Of a stretch of 58,212 nt of DNA, positions 27,136 to 35,877 are shown in pieces. A model generated the notes under the pieces. That model had not been told where the DNA came from. It searched no databases and saw only the letters and a list, made by a program, of their open reading frames with translations. The stretch is from a virus. The stretch lies in IMG/VR virus record IMGVR_UViG_3300024433_000001, positions 1-58,212 of that record; one strand, 5' to 3'. Each line of letters opens with the position of its first letter. The first letter of the stretch is position 1. The translations under genes and the position numbers were made by a program.

Positions 27136-27206
27136 TGCGCCCAAGCACTCAGGGTTCCGTGTGCAGGACAAGGGTCAGTCGTCTTGCATCGTATAGCCTG
27201 GGCGCA
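27136..27206 (-). other. Inverted-repeat element between two decoration genes
   Basis: TGCGCCCA at one end and TGGGCGCA at the other pair perfectly (8 bp) around about 55 nt, inside which GCAC/GTGC can form a second stem. It fills most of the 127-nt gap between 27103 and 27231. It was examined as a tRNA and does not fit. It may be an mRNA structure setting the ratio of neighbouring virion proteins. Confidence 0.4.
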
Positions 27207-27230
27207 ATATCCCGTCGTGCCCGGTTGTGG

Positions 27231-27698
27231 TTAACCGTCAGCGCGGTAGCTGTAACAAGCTGCCGTCACAGTAAGCACAAGCGTAGTCGGATTTCCGGTT
27301 TTGAGCTCGAGGTCAATCACATCAGCGGTCGCGTAAAAGACGCCAGCAGCTTCCTGGTCCGTTGAATCATCGAACACATCGGCTACAGCGCCAGTGCCGC
27401 CGTCGATCCATGTGTCAAGCGCAGTAGCATCGCCAATATCAAAGTCGGTGACTGCCGAATCAGCAACTTCAATATGTGTCCCGACGGTAAGCACTTTCGT
27501 GCCTTTCGGGATATTGAAAAGCTGAAGGATATCAGCGGCCTTAGGCGAATCTGTCTCGACATCACGAGACCAATCGCGCCATTTGGCGAAATTGATCCGT
27601 TTCCTCAAAAACACTAGCCCGCCCGCATGGTCTGGCGGTAGGGCGATAGGCACTGTCACAGAGTCGCCTACTCGCAGGTTAAAAGTTGACACGGCCAT
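27231..27698 (-). CDS. Putative head protein following the capsid gene
   Basis: 155 residues. The sequence alternates strands and polar loops (MAVSTFNLRVGDSVTVPIALP, then a KGTKVLTVGTHIEVADS segment and LELKTGNPTTLVLTVTAACY at the end). It lies immediately after the major capsid gene in transcription order, where decoration or cement proteins are usual. Confidence 0.65.
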   Translation of the reverse strand: MAVSTFNLRVGDSVTVPIALPPDHAGGLVFLRKRINFAKWRDWSRDVETDSPKAADILQLFNIPKGTKVLTVGTHIEVADSAVTDFDIGDATALDTWIDGGTGAVADVFDDSTDQEAAGVFYATADVIDLELKTGNPTTLVLTVTAACYSYRADG

Positions 27699-27743
27699 TG
27701 TATGGCCCTCCTTTCTTGTTGCGATTATCGCAAATGGTTACGG

Positions 27744-28673
27744 TCAGGATGCGCCACGAAGGTACAGATGACCGATCAACGCAGGTTTCACAACTTTGCG
27801 TCCATACGCAACAAGCGCACGGACTTTCTCGCCGAAATCGTCATTGTCCATGAACCGCTCACTGGCCGTAAGCTGGGCTGCAAACGACAACCCGTCCATC
27901 TGACCAAATACAGCATCCCACACCTTGACCGTATCGGTTCCGGTATGGAGATTGTTGGACCCAAAGATTTTGAACCTGTCGATCATCCCGATTCGGCCAT
28001 TACGGATAGGGCTTGTGCTATCGCCAGTCAAGCTAGTGACTTTGATATCACTGTCCTTGATCATCTGCGTGGCCCAAAGGGGAAGCACCATATAGCGACC
28101 ATCGTCGTCAGCATTTTGTTCGTCAAGCACCAATGCCGCATCCAAAACCACCCTGACGGCGTTTGACGCTGTAAGCTGAAGTGGCGCGGTTGCAGCGCCA
28201 AGATTGATATTCCCAGATTCGATACCAGCCGATGCACCCGTGTTGCTTACATGGGCCTGGGCGTAGGTATACGCGAGAACCTCTTTATCAATCTCGATCT
28301 GCACATTCTTGGTGCCATGGGCCATCCACGGCGGGACAAAATCGAACTGGGCCTGTTTTTGGTCAAGCGCGTTTGCGGGAAACGCCCAATAGAAGCCCTG
28401 ATCAATGTTCATCACCACAGTGCCAGGCTCGTTCTTTGTATAAACGAGCTTTTGGCCTTTGATATATTTTCGGACAGGAATATCCGGCATCGTGGGGATT
28501 GTTAGTTTATCCCCATGATTTTTGAACGTTCCTTCATACTTGGTGTTCGCGATCTCGCCAAACACTGTTTTACTGTAAAGTTCAATGTTGAACTCTGCCG
28601 CAAACAGTTCCGGGATCACGCTCCCTGACAGGACTGGGTGTCCTGCCACTATAGGGTACACAGCTTCTGCCAT
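27744..28673 (-). CDS. Major capsid protein, HK97-like fold
   Basis: 309 residues. Features typical of the N4-gp56/P22-related capsid group are present: an N-terminal arm with SVIPELFAAEFNIELYSKTV, an E-loop-like region with KLTIPTMPDIPVRKYIKGQ, and a C-terminal A-domain segment with KVWDAVFGQMDGLSFAAQL. It directly follows the scaffold gene and precedes decoration genes, the standard head-gene order. There is no N-terminal prohead protease domain, consistent with a separate scaffold. Confidence 0.85.
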   Translation of the reverse strand: MAEAVYPIVAGHPVLSGSVIPELFAAEFNIELYSKTVFGEIANTKYEGTFKNHGDKLTIPTMPDIPVRKYIKGQKLVYTKNEPGTVVMNIDQGFYWAFPANALDQKQAQFDFVPPWMAHGTKNVQIEIDKEVLAYTYAQAHVSNTGASAGIESGNINLGAATAPLQLTASNAVRVVLDAALVLDEQNADDDGRYMVLPLWATQMIKDSDIKVTSLTGDSTSPIRNGRIGMIDRFKIFGSNNLHTGTDTVKVWDAVFGQMDGLSFAAQLTASERFMDNDDFGEKVRALVAYGRKVVKPALIGHLYLRGAS

Positions 28674-28745
28674 GGTTCTCTCCTAACGGGCTGCTCCAAA
28701 GATATCGGATATACGGCAGCCTACATCAGGAGAAAACCCCTAGTG

Positions 28746-29855
28746 TCAGGCTACCAACCCTTTCTCTTGGGCTGCCTTGATCCGGTTTCTGATTTCTGTT
28801 GCCCGAGGACCGTTAATGGGGCCGTACACCCCCTTCACGACATCCTGGAGCATGTTTGCCGCTTCAGCGGCGGAGATGGTCGGCTCAGGCGTCCGGGGCA
28901 CATTTGCCGGGGGCCGCGGCATCACCTGAGACGAGACAGATGGGGTTGGCGCGGCAGCTGTAGGGTGAGGTAACGGTTGCGCAACGGGTTGAGTCTCGCG
29001 TTTGAACGTGTTGAAAAGCGTTGCAACAGTATCAACGTTATAATCGGCTTCAGCTTGTTGAAGCATTTCGTTGTGGGTTGCCATCCGCATAACGTCATAC
29101 TGGCCCAACCAATCTTTCCACTCTTCACTTTGATCAATCTCAGACCAATCAGGAACGTGTTGCGACAACTGCTCGAAAAACCGGCGTTTGGCTTGCGCCT
29201 CAAACCGGTCCTCAGCAGGTTTCAACTGTTCCTGCGCGACTTGTTTGGCAACCTCGCGGGCGTCCCGACGAATCATCTGAGATATACTTTCAAACAACTC
29301 TAGCGGAGCAGATTCAATCTGCTCGTTGGTCAGCCCGTACTGGTCGCGTAACGCGTCGTCAGTCAGCAGTTGGTCTTTTGCAATTGTGGTTGGGGCCGAG
29401 GCCGAGGTCGATTGTAACAATCGTTCAACCAAACGTGTCTCAACCGCGGCAAACTGCTCTTCTGCGCGTTTCAACTTTTCTTCTAACTCCTTAACCTTAG
29501 CGGTTTTCCGGGGAAGTTCTTTGTTATACTTCCCCTGAAGCGTATCTAACGCGCTTTTCAACCGTACATTTTGCGCTTCAAAATTATCCTCGTCTCCTAC
29601 TGGTTCTTCAGGCGGCTGGGCCGGTTCTACCCCTTGTTCCGGCGTCGGGCTCGGTTCCGTGGGCGTTGTCTCAGACCCCTGTGCTGGTTCAACAACAGGC
29701 GTCGGACCGCTTTCTGGATGTCCGGTATCCGGTGCCGGTTCGGGGGTAACGTTTCCAGCGTCACCTGTTTCTTGTGCCGTCACAGCTTTCTGGGCGGCCT
29801 CAAACCGTTCCCGTACCTGGGTTGGCACATTGTCCAGTTCAGCTTTTGTTGCCAT
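28746..29855 (-). CDS. Scaffolding protein
   Basis: 369 residues starting MATKAELDNVPTQVRERFE. An acidic Pro/Glu-rich disordered N-terminal third is followed by a long coiled coil (about residues 110-170, EEKLKRAEEQFAAVETRL), a helical segment, then a Pro-rich linker and a C-terminal helix pair (AANMLQDVVKGVYGPING). This composition and its place directly before the capsid gene are typical of phage scaffolds. The start at 29855 is chosen over 29948 because AAGGAG lies 7-8 nt upstream. Confidence 0.8.
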   Translation of the reverse strand: MATKAELDNVPTQVRERFEAAQKAVTAQETGDAGNVTPEPAPDTGHPESGPTPVVEPAQGSETTPTEPSPTPEQGVEPAQPPEEPVGDEDNFEAQNVRLKSALDTLQGKYNKELPRKTAKVKELEEKLKRAEEQFAAVETRLVERLLQSTSASAPTTIAKDQLLTDDALRDQYGLTNEQIESAPLELFESISQMIRRDAREVAKQVAQEQLKPAEDRFEAQAKRRFFEQLSQHVPDWSEIDQSEEWKDWLGQYDVMRMATHNEMLQQAEADYNVDTVATLFNTFKRETQPVAQPLPHPTAAAPTPSVSSQVMPRPPANVPRTPEPTISAAEAANMLQDVVKGVYGPINGPRATEIRNRIKAAQEKGLVA

Positions 29856-30000
29856 CTGCCTATCTCCTTGTGTGGGCCTTGATTCAAGGTGTCCGTGTTT
29901 TATACGGGCCTTGGGCCAAAGTGTCCATAGTCCGGGTATGCCAACCATTCAGGTCTCCGCAAACTCCTATACGGGCCTCTCGGTTGATATACCCTATACG

Positions 30001-30021
30001 AAAAATCCGGCTACAGGCCGG
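30001..30021 (-). terminator. Rho-independent terminator before the scaffold gene
   Basis: On the minus strand CCGGC, loop CTGTA, GCCGG, then ATTTTT. It lies just after the stop of 30033-30599 and about 146 nt before the scaffold start, so it may reduce transcription from the terminase/portal side into the capsid genes. The 5-bp stem is short and read-through is likely. Confidence 0.55.
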
Positions 30022-30032
30022 AGTTCGTGTTG

Positions 30033-30599
30033 TTAGGCCAGTTCAATGTAAACAACAAGAAGGTCTGCCGCAAGCTCCGCAAAATCGTTGCTGCCCGGCG
30101 TCCACGAGATTTCTTCTCCGCCACTGGTAAGGTCGGGCATCTCGGAATATAGGCCACGGTCGTCGGCGTTTGTGCCAGCCACATACATCGACAACAGTAC
30201 GCCGCGCGTGTTTGCCGCATACCAGTTGCTCGTGCCATCAAGCGCAACGCCCGGCCTGACAAGGCCCGCAGCTGCAACAGAAACTGCGTCTGCAAACCCG
30301 TCAGGGTCGTTGCTGCCGGCGCCGTCTGTCCCAATATCAATGGTTTTCGTCGCGCCAGTCGCTTCGACAACGCTGATGTTCAGCAGAACGTCCAGAACTA
30401 TTGCCGTACTTGGCAAGTCCCAGCCCATCTTGTTTTCGGAGACGCCGTCCCCGAACGCAATCGGGATTTTTTTGACCTTGATCTCGGCCCCAACGGCGCT
30501 CAAATCAAGCGTGTTGAGTTCTGCGGCGGTCGCGGTCAGGAGCGTCTCGTTGATAGTCAACTCGCCTACACTGAAATTCGGTCTTTCACCTCTAGCCAT
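30033..30599 (-). CDS. Putative virion protein upstream of scaffold
   Basis: 188 residues. Begins MARGERPNFSVGELTINETLLTA... and has a NAxELNxLD-type segment, followed by a beta-rich part with KTIDIGTDG, DPDGFADAVSV and a Trp-Tyr pair. Similar proteins lie among head genes of many phages and may decorate the capsid. No firm role. Confidence 0.6.
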   Translation of the reverse strand: MARGERPNFSVGELTINETLLTATAAELNTLDLSAVGAEIKVKKIPIAFGDGVSENKMGWDLPSTAIVLDVLLNISVVEATGATKTIDIGTDGAGSNDPDGFADAVSVAAAGLVRPGVALDGTSNWYAANTRGVLLSMYVAGTNADDRGLYSEMPDLTSGGEEISWTPGSNDFAELAADLLVVYIELA

Positions 30600-30618
30600 T
30601 TCGGTTACTCCTTACAGT

Positions 30619-30849
30619 TCATTTTCCTAACGTTTCACGTGGAACGTGGCTCGCAGCGTAAGCCAGAAACTCTGATAGCGCTTGGCAATGACCACGAGCC
30701 ACATCGTCCCCTTCGTCTATCACCCGCTGCGTCTCGATGGCTAAAGACAAAGAAGTCCAATCAAGTATCCTTTGGAAAAGTGGGTTGCCCGACAACTGGG
30801 CCATAGCTTCCAACACCTCTTTGCCAGGCGTCTCATACACTTTCATCAT
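30619..30849 (-). CDS. Small helical protein between portal and head genes
   Basis: 76 residues, wholly helical, with a conserved-looking LFQRILDWTSLSLAIETQ segment. Its start overlaps the portal stop (4 nt). Its position suits a head-assembly factor. Function unknown. Confidence 0.6.
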   Translation of the reverse strand: MMKVYETPGKEVLEAMAQLSGNPLFQRILDWTSLSLAIETQRVIDEGDDVARGHCQALSEFLAYAASHVPRETLGK

Positions 30850-32909
30850 GCAAACCTCGCGGTAGCTTGTGGACCAGCCAACGCTGGCGCCCCACCACCC
30901 ATATCTGGGCCTGGGGCCGGTTCAGGCATCTGGTTTTGCACGTTCTGCTCGAACCGGGCCTTTAACTCTTGGTCGGAAGGCACAACATCTTCAACAGGAA
31001 GATCAAGCCCTTCCGCAGATTTCCGTAACGCTGCCGCACGTCCTTCGATACCCATGATTTGTTGGTCAATGCTGTTTAACGTGCGCGACAAAAACTCTTG
31101 CAACCGCAACTGGGTCTGCTCATGGACAAGTGTCGCCAACACGCCGCGCGGTACGACAAATGCGTCTCCTTTAATGCTGGTATCGTCAAGATATTTCATG
31201 TTCCACGCGAATATCCGTTCAATGGTGGTTTTCAACACATCCTGGTCCATATGCGCTATTACACGTTTGATACCACGTGCGCCCGCAGACATTAACATGC
31301 TCAGACCGGCTGCTGTTTTCCCCGCCCCGCTTATCTGTTCGTTCCCATGAGCGTACCGCGGGATCAGGGTCCGATCATCAGCCTTTTCTTCAAAATGTTC
31401 TGCGGCAGCAATAAGCTCTCCGGTGTGGATGTCTGGTTGGAAAAATTCTATGGGTTTTCCGGCAGTGCTGGCCCGCCGGCTATGCCACTGCCAAATCTTC
31501 CACGGGAACATACGTCTAGGATGTTCGCCAGCTTCTATGCTATCCAGGTCTTGAACAACCTGCGGCCCCGATCCAATTGCCATATTATCAATCAAATGGC
31601 GGTTTGTAGCCGCTGAGTTCTCTTGACAATCGCGCATCTTCTCGGGGAGCGCTTTGCCGTATAAGCTACCTCGGACTTTTGTATAAGCCGTCGCGCTGTA
31701 AGGGCGCCGTTTCAGCGGATCGGCGTTGTCGATCAGGTAAGCAATATGTTCTCCAATCAAAATAGCCGTGATCTCGTAGAAATCGTTGTCGTCATCGACT
31801 TTTATGTCCCAACCGCTAAGAAAGCTGCCCTGGATGCTGCCCCAGACTTCTACTGCGCGGATTACAGCGGTCTTTGCCGATGATCGGTCAGGCGGTTCAT
31901 GACTTTCCAGCCTGGCGCGCTCTTGAACACCTTTCGGGGCGGTGCCAGGCAGGCCGGGCGTGCGGCCCGCGGCGTGCTCGTTCAGGATCGCGTCCAAAGC
32001 CTCTGTGTTCCACCCTTCTGCGCCACGCATCAGGCTCAGATCGGCTGGGTCAAACTCTACCACCTCACAAATATAACTGTCTTGCGGCGTCCGAGCGCTA
32101 GGCGACGGATAAAAGTCAAATGGCGATATACAGGTCCAGGTAGGGATTGCCTCTACCGACACAACAATCTTGTCCCCATCCCATCTCATATGACGCCGTT
32201 GTCGTATTGTAGGCCCTTTGAGGATAGCCAAGGGGAATGTGCAAAGGTCCTGGATAAACTCGTCTAACGCTTCGTAAAAATCCCCTTCCGCAAGTTGATC
32301 TTCGATCCGTTGTTGCATCCGGTCGACACATTTCTGGGCCTGTTTTTGCGCCTCGATCAAGGTTTTGTCGTAAAGGTCTAATACAAACTGCTGGACATCG
32401 GGCGGTGTAACTGGCTCGGGGGCTGCGGGGGACCCGTCTTGGGCCAAGGTTGAGGGTTGCGCAGTACGGGCCGAGAACTCCGCTACCACACGTTCGACAA
32501 CTTCTCTTTGTGCGTTCTCGGGTAGCGACGGGACGGGTGTTGCATGAAGTTTGAAGAATGTGTCCGGCCCCGGATGGCCCATCACATCTTGCATCCAACT
32601 TTCTGCGGTCGAACATTTGGTGTCAGTGATGTTGAAAAAAGTCTGGCACCGGCCTTGCTCTCTGATTTTGGCTAGTTTGTCAGGGTCGTACTCGCCGTCC
32701 CGTTGTCTACGGCATTTGTAAAGCCGGTCTGTTATCCCCATCTCATCCCTGAAAGATACGGCTTGGTTGAACATGTCAAGAAGATGGTTATACAGACCAG
32801 TGCGCGACTCAGGCTCGGTGAGTTTACGCAACTCGTCATAGGTCTTTTGCTGGTCGCGCTCGATGTCAGCGTTGGTCTTGATTAGCGTTGAAGCCGCACT
32901 AAACGCCAT
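30846..32909 (-). CDS. Portal protein, P22-like
   Basis: 687 residues. The N-terminal region (YKCRRQRDGEYDPDKL, then FFNITDTKCSTAESWMQD) and the long size match P22-type portals of podoviruses. A central stretch with ATAYTKVRGSLYGKALPEKM covers the stem and wing. The C-terminal 60 residues are Gln/Pro-rich and probably extend the barrel. The gene follows terminase after a 114-nt gap and precedes head genes. It forms the dodecameric ring through which DNA enters and leaves. Confidence 0.85.
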   Translation of the reverse strand: MAFSAASTLIKTNADIERDQQKTYDELRKLTEPESRTGLYNHLLDMFNQAVSFRDEMGITDRLYKCRRQRDGEYDPDKLAKIREQGRCQTFFNITDTKCSTAESWMQDVMGHPGPDTFFKLHATPVPSLPENAQREVVERVVAEFSARTAQPSTLAQDGSPAAPEPVTPPDVQQFVLDLYDKTLIEAQKQAQKCVDRMQQRIEDQLAEGDFYEALDEFIQDLCTFPLAILKGPTIRQRRHMRWDGDKIVVSVEAIPTWTCISPFDFYPSPSARTPQDSYICEVVEFDPADLSLMRGAEGWNTEALDAILNEHAAGRTPGLPGTAPKGVQERARLESHEPPDRSSAKTAVIRAVEVWGSIQGSFLSGWDIKVDDDNDFYEITAILIGEHIAYLIDNADPLKRRPYSATAYTKVRGSLYGKALPEKMRDCQENSAATNRHLIDNMAIGSGPQVVQDLDSIEAGEHPRRMFPWKIWQWHSRRASTAGKPIEFFQPDIHTGELIAAAEHFEEKADDRTLIPRYAHGNEQISGAGKTAAGLSMLMSAGARGIKRVIAHMDQDVLKTTIERIFAWNMKYLDDTSIKGDAFVVPRGVLATLVHEQTQLRLQEFLSRTLNSIDQQIMGIEGRAAALRKSAEGLDLPVEDVVPSDQELKARFEQNVQNQMPEPAPGPDMGGGAPALAGPQATARFA

Positions 32910-33023
32910 CTAACCGTCTCCTCGAAACAAAAAAACAGGTTCTATGACCCTAATTATCACGGAACCTGTTTTCTACACTATGTCAGTTGTAACAGAAAAT
33001 CGGTTCTTTGTCAAATTAACAGG

Positions 33024-34580
33024 TTATACGGCTGCCGCCCAACCATCTGTCTGCGGCCATGCCGCACCTTCCTGGCGATCCGGTTGGGCGCCCCCAGGGA
33101 ACCCTGTAGACAACCCCAAAAGAGAGTATTGCAAGGCTTCCGCTACATGGCTGTACTCGTTTTTGTCGGGTTCGTCCTTGTACGTGTCGCCCAGAACCGA
33201 TCTGACACGTTTGAATTGGTAGCCGCCGTTGAACCCTTCACGGAGCACAGAGCATCGCGGGTCAAGCTGGTAAGCGGGTTTGCCTCCCACCATCCGCGTC
33301 AACCAGAAGTTCACAGCATCCCGACGCATAACAAGATCCTGGGTCGACGCGCGTTCCGTCAGGATACCCAACCTGTTTAACTCGCCAAGACAGGTCATCT
33401 CGTCTACTTGAGACCGTTGCTGGCCCGATGGGTCGCATCGGCTGATAATCTGCATACCAGAGAACTCTGTCAACAAAGCTGGCCGGACAACATCAGTCAC
33501 AAACTGCTGCAGCCCGCTGTCGGTTGCCACATATTCCCGGATCGTGTTCAACCGGCCCGAGGGCGTTATCTGGCTTATCGTACATGCCGGACTAAGGCCA
33601 AAGTCCCAGCCCAGGTACAATGGCAAACCCTTATAAATCCCTATCGGTTCTTTAGCAACATGAACGCTATCGCGCCAGGTGGCCTCGTACACAGCCCGGC
33701 CTTCGAAAATCGCCCCATATTCGCCTAGCACACGGACGTTGATCCAGTCCTGGTCCTTGCCAGGGATCATCATAAGCCAATACTTGTAGCCCAGCGGCTG
33801 ATTCTGGACGTTTTCGGCCAACGGATTAGCAGAATATGTGCCGTCCGGCTCCCGGATAAGCGCCGCAGGTTGTCCAAAAAACCGCCAGTTGTCGGGTTGC
33901 TCTTGCTCAGCCAGCCTATACCACCAGTGACGAATTGACGGCGGGTTCGTGTCCATGATCACACCGCCCCACGTCGGACCGCCTTTGTTCTTGGCCGGAT
34001 ATCGGTTGACCCTGCCTGTGAGATCGTCCAGGATAGCTTTCGGGACTTCCCGGGCTTCGTTGATCCAGGCGCCGGTCAGCTCGAGACTTTGCAGGTGGCG
34101 GACATCCTTTTCGGTGTCCAGAGCCAGGAATATCACCTCCATATCAATTGTCGTTTTGCCGTCTGCGTGCGGGAACCCGCGCATAGAGGCCGTCAACGGC
34201 GGTGACCATCGAAACGGACACACCCGTTCCGGTATCCATTCTTGCCAGGTTTTGATTGCTGTGGTCCGCAGCTCAGGCGTCGTGTTGCGGATAACCGCCC
34301 AGCGAGTGCGACGCACACCTTGATGGGGCTCTTGCTCGTTTGCCCGCCGGAATATCTCCATCACCATGGCCGCAGACTTGCCAGTGCCAAACGGGCCGCG
34401 CATGCCTCGGACAAACGAGTGATCGGCATGGAACTCTGCCAAAGTCTGGCCGGCGGGGTGGTAGTCGATATATTCGGTCTTTTTGGGCGGGCCGTCAGAA
34501 GACGAGATCTGTCTGACCAGCGAATCAATCAACCGGCTTTTGGCCGTCGTCTTCGAGGACTTCGACACGTGAAGCTCCAT
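33024..34580 (-). CDS. terL: Terminase large subunit
   Basis: 518 residues. ATPase domain: Walker A GPFGTGKSA (about residue 63-71), a Walker-B-like segment LTGAWINEAREV. Nuclease domain: GWDFGLSPACTI with the first acidic residue, SRCDPSGQQRS, and a late HVAEALQYSLLG. This layout is that of headful-type large terminases of P22-like and related phages. It overlaps the small subunit by 56 nt. It drives DNA into the prohead through the portal. Confidence 0.93.
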   Translation of the reverse strand: MELHVSKSSKTTAKSRLIDSLVRQISSSDGPPKKTEYIDYHPAGQTLAEFHADHSFVRGMRGPFGTGKSAAMVMEIFRRANEQEPHQGVRRTRWAVIRNTTPELRTTAIKTWQEWIPERVCPFRWSPPLTASMRGFPHADGKTTIDMEVIFLALDTEKDVRHLQSLELTGAWINEAREVPKAILDDLTGRVNRYPAKNKGGPTWGGVIMDTNPPSIRHWWYRLAEQEQPDNWRFFGQPAALIREPDGTYSANPLAENVQNQPLGYKYWLMMIPGKDQDWINVRVLGEYGAIFEGRAVYEATWRDSVHVAKEPIGIYKGLPLYLGWDFGLSPACTISQITPSGRLNTIREYVATDSGLQQFVTDVVRPALLTEFSGMQIISRCDPSGQQRSQVDEMTCLGELNRLGILTERASTQDLVMRRDAVNFWLTRMVGGKPAYQLDPRCSVLREGFNGGYQFKRVRSVLGDTYKDEPDKNEYSHVAEALQYSLLGLSTGFPGGAQPDRQEGAAWPQTDGWAAAV

Positions 34581-34998
34581 TGGTTATTTGATCAGGCAGC
34601 GGGGGCGGGGTCAGATCAATCCGAAACACTAGCCCTTGACCAGTATGCTCGAGTGTGGCCTGATCCCGATACTTGTTGGGTTTCAGGGCTTTTAGTAGAA
34701 AAATCAGTAGTATGTCGCTGTACTTGCGGATAACCCCAACTTGCTTTTCTTGGCGGAATACCGGTTCGTCCCACCCTTCGAACGCCCGACGCCGCGCCTC
34801 GCCCTCGAGCAGCTCCGTCGCTGTGTCAACCGCATCTTCCCACGCCTCGGCAAACTCGGGATCGTTTTTCCGCCAGGTTTCGAGCGTCCTGCGGCAGACT
34901 GTACAAGCCTGTACCGCCAAGCTCACGTTGCCGGTCCTGGCGAGGTCCTCGAGAAATACTGCCTTCTGGCGTATCTGAGACCGCGTCCTGGCATCCAT
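34525..34998 (-). CDS. terS: Terminase small subunit
   Basis: 157 residues. An N-terminal helix-turn-helix region (AVFLEDLARTGNVSLAVQACTVCRRTLETWRKNDPEF) binds the packaging site, and a helical middle with LLEGEARRRAFEG and LLIFLLKALKPNKYRD follows, the characteristic end of many small terminases. No Shine-Dalgarno precedes the ATG, and a promoter -10 element lies about 7 nt upstream, so this mRNA may be leaderless. First gene of the late operon. Confidence 0.88.
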   Translation of the reverse strand: MDARTRSQIRQKAVFLEDLARTGNVSLAVQACTVCRRTLETWRKNDPEFAEAWEDAVDTATELLEGEARRRAFEGWDEPVFRQEKQVGVIRKYSDILLIFLLKALKPNKYRDQATLEHTGQGLVFRIDLTPPPLPDQITNGASRVEVLEDDGQKPVD

Positions 34999-35004
34999 AC
35001 TGGA

Positions 35005-35034
35005 AGTATAGCATACATTACACGGCTTGGTCTA
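35005..35034 (-). promoter_or_regulatory. Candidate late-operon promoter, extended -10
   Basis: On the minus strand TAGACC, 18 bp, then TGC-TATACT: a good extended -10 with a weak -35. The transcription start would fall at or next to the terS ATG. A weak -35 is usual where a phage activator is needed. Confidence 0.5.
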
Positions 35035-35130
35035 TCGGGGCCGTCTTTGGGCCGGCTACAGGTCGCCTACGGGCCGCCTATAAGTGTGCGCCTGCAGGGA
35101 TATGCCCTGCCACGCTCGGAGGCCAACGCC

Positions 35131-35163
35131 ATACCCTCAAAATACCCTCAAAATACCCTCAAA
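35131..35163. repeat. Three tandem 11-bp repeats upstream of terS
   Basis: ATACCCTCAAA occurs three times without a gap, then degenerates (GTACCCCCGCC). The 11-bp period puts each copy on the same face of the helix. It lies about 130 bp upstream of terS, a place where a pac site or an activator site would be expected. Confidence 0.8.
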
Positions 35164-35227
35164 GTACCCCCGCCATACACCTTCCGTACCACCAAAAGTA
35201 CCATGCCCGTACGTATTTATCTCTTTG

Positions 35228-35249
35228 AAGCCCCTGTTTTCGGGGCTTT
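35228..35249. terminator. Hairpin, possible weak bidirectional terminator
   Basis: AAGCCCC, loop TGTTTTC, GGGGCTT. A short T-run follows on one strand only. It stands between the excisionase-like gene and the late operon. The surrounding stretch 35035-35523 holds no convincing gene. Confidence 0.4.
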
Positions 35250-35488
35250 CCCGCCCCAAATGCGTACGCACTTTTCTCTGCAGGATATGCTAGACGCAGG
35301 TGGATCGACCCCGGAGACCCGCCTTGGTATACTAAATCTGAATAATTTAGTTCCAAATTAGTAGATTCGCAAGTTATTTCGCACGGCAAAGGGGAGCCCG
35401 CCCGCCGGCGGCTATGCGTGACGGAGCCTCCGCAAGGGCGCGTCCAACGACGAAGATTGTTGTGTAGAAAGGAGTTAGAAAAAAGGCA

Positions 35489-35522
35489 TTTCTGCGCAGA
35501 AAGACGCATTTCTGCGGAGAAA
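35489..35522. promoter_or_regulatory. Two dyad operator-like sites 20 bp apart
   Basis: TTTCTGCGCAGAAA (35489-35502) is a perfect 14-bp palindrome. TTTCTGCGGAGAAA (35509-35522) is the same site with one changed pair. Both sit in a 20-bp repeat, exactly two helical turns apart, which favours cooperative binding of a dimeric regulator. They overlap the end of the excisionase-like gene and lie upstream of the late genes. Confidence 0.6.
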
Positions 35523-35523
35523 G

Positions 35524-35748
35524 CTAACGGCGCTGGTATGGGCCGTTGCTTTTGCCGTGCTCATCAACCCATGCAAAGAAATCGGCCTCCGAGATAAGTA
35601 CGCGACCGCCTACGCGCCGAATACAGCGGGAAAAGCCGTTCTCGGCTGCGCAGGAAATCAGCCAGCGCAATCCGCCAATCGAGGGCCACGGGTGATATTG
35701 CGACCACTTCGTGGCCGGGATAAAGCGTGTCTGCCTGTCAGTTTCCAT
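35524..35748 (-). CDS. Excisionase/AlpA-like winged-helix DNA-binding protein
   Basis: About 74 residues. The segment around WPSIGGLRWLISCAAENGF, then CIRRVGGRVLISEADFFAWV, is the pattern of small winged-helix proteins of the excisionase or AlpA type (helix, turn, wing with Arg-Val-x-Ile, recognition of DNA). No integrase was found, so it probably regulates transcription rather than excision. The start at 35748 is 7 nt from GGAGG; 35751 is also possible. It has its own promoter and two dyads at its 3' end. Confidence 0.75.
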   Translation of the reverse strand: METDRQTRFIPATKWSQYHPWPSIGGLRWLISCAAENGFSRCIRRVGGRVLISEADFFAWVDEHGKSNGPYQRR

Positions 35749-35776
35749 CATGTGCCCTCCGGTTGTGCCTGCTCAT

Positions 35777-35805
35777 AGTATACAGCACAGGACAAACAAT
35801 ATCAA
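35777..35805 (-). promoter_or_regulatory. Sigma70-like promoter of the excisionase-like gene
   Basis: On the minus strand TTGATA, 17 bp, TATACT. The start point near 35770 leaves a leader of about 20 nt that contains GGAGG. Confidence 0.7.
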
Positions 35806-35877
35806 CAAGCCGCTAGTGGCGGTCCTGGGCGGGTCTGATCCGCCGACACGGAAGACAGGCCCGATGAAGCAACACGC

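Noticed and set aside
27136-27206. Possible tRNA, because of the paired ends and length near 70 nt
   Set aside because: No T-loop or anticodon arm of the right form on either strand.
35159-35509. 116-codon minus-strand frame upstream of terS
   Set aside because: It runs across the hairpin and tandem repeats, lacks a ribosome site and has an unnatural composition.
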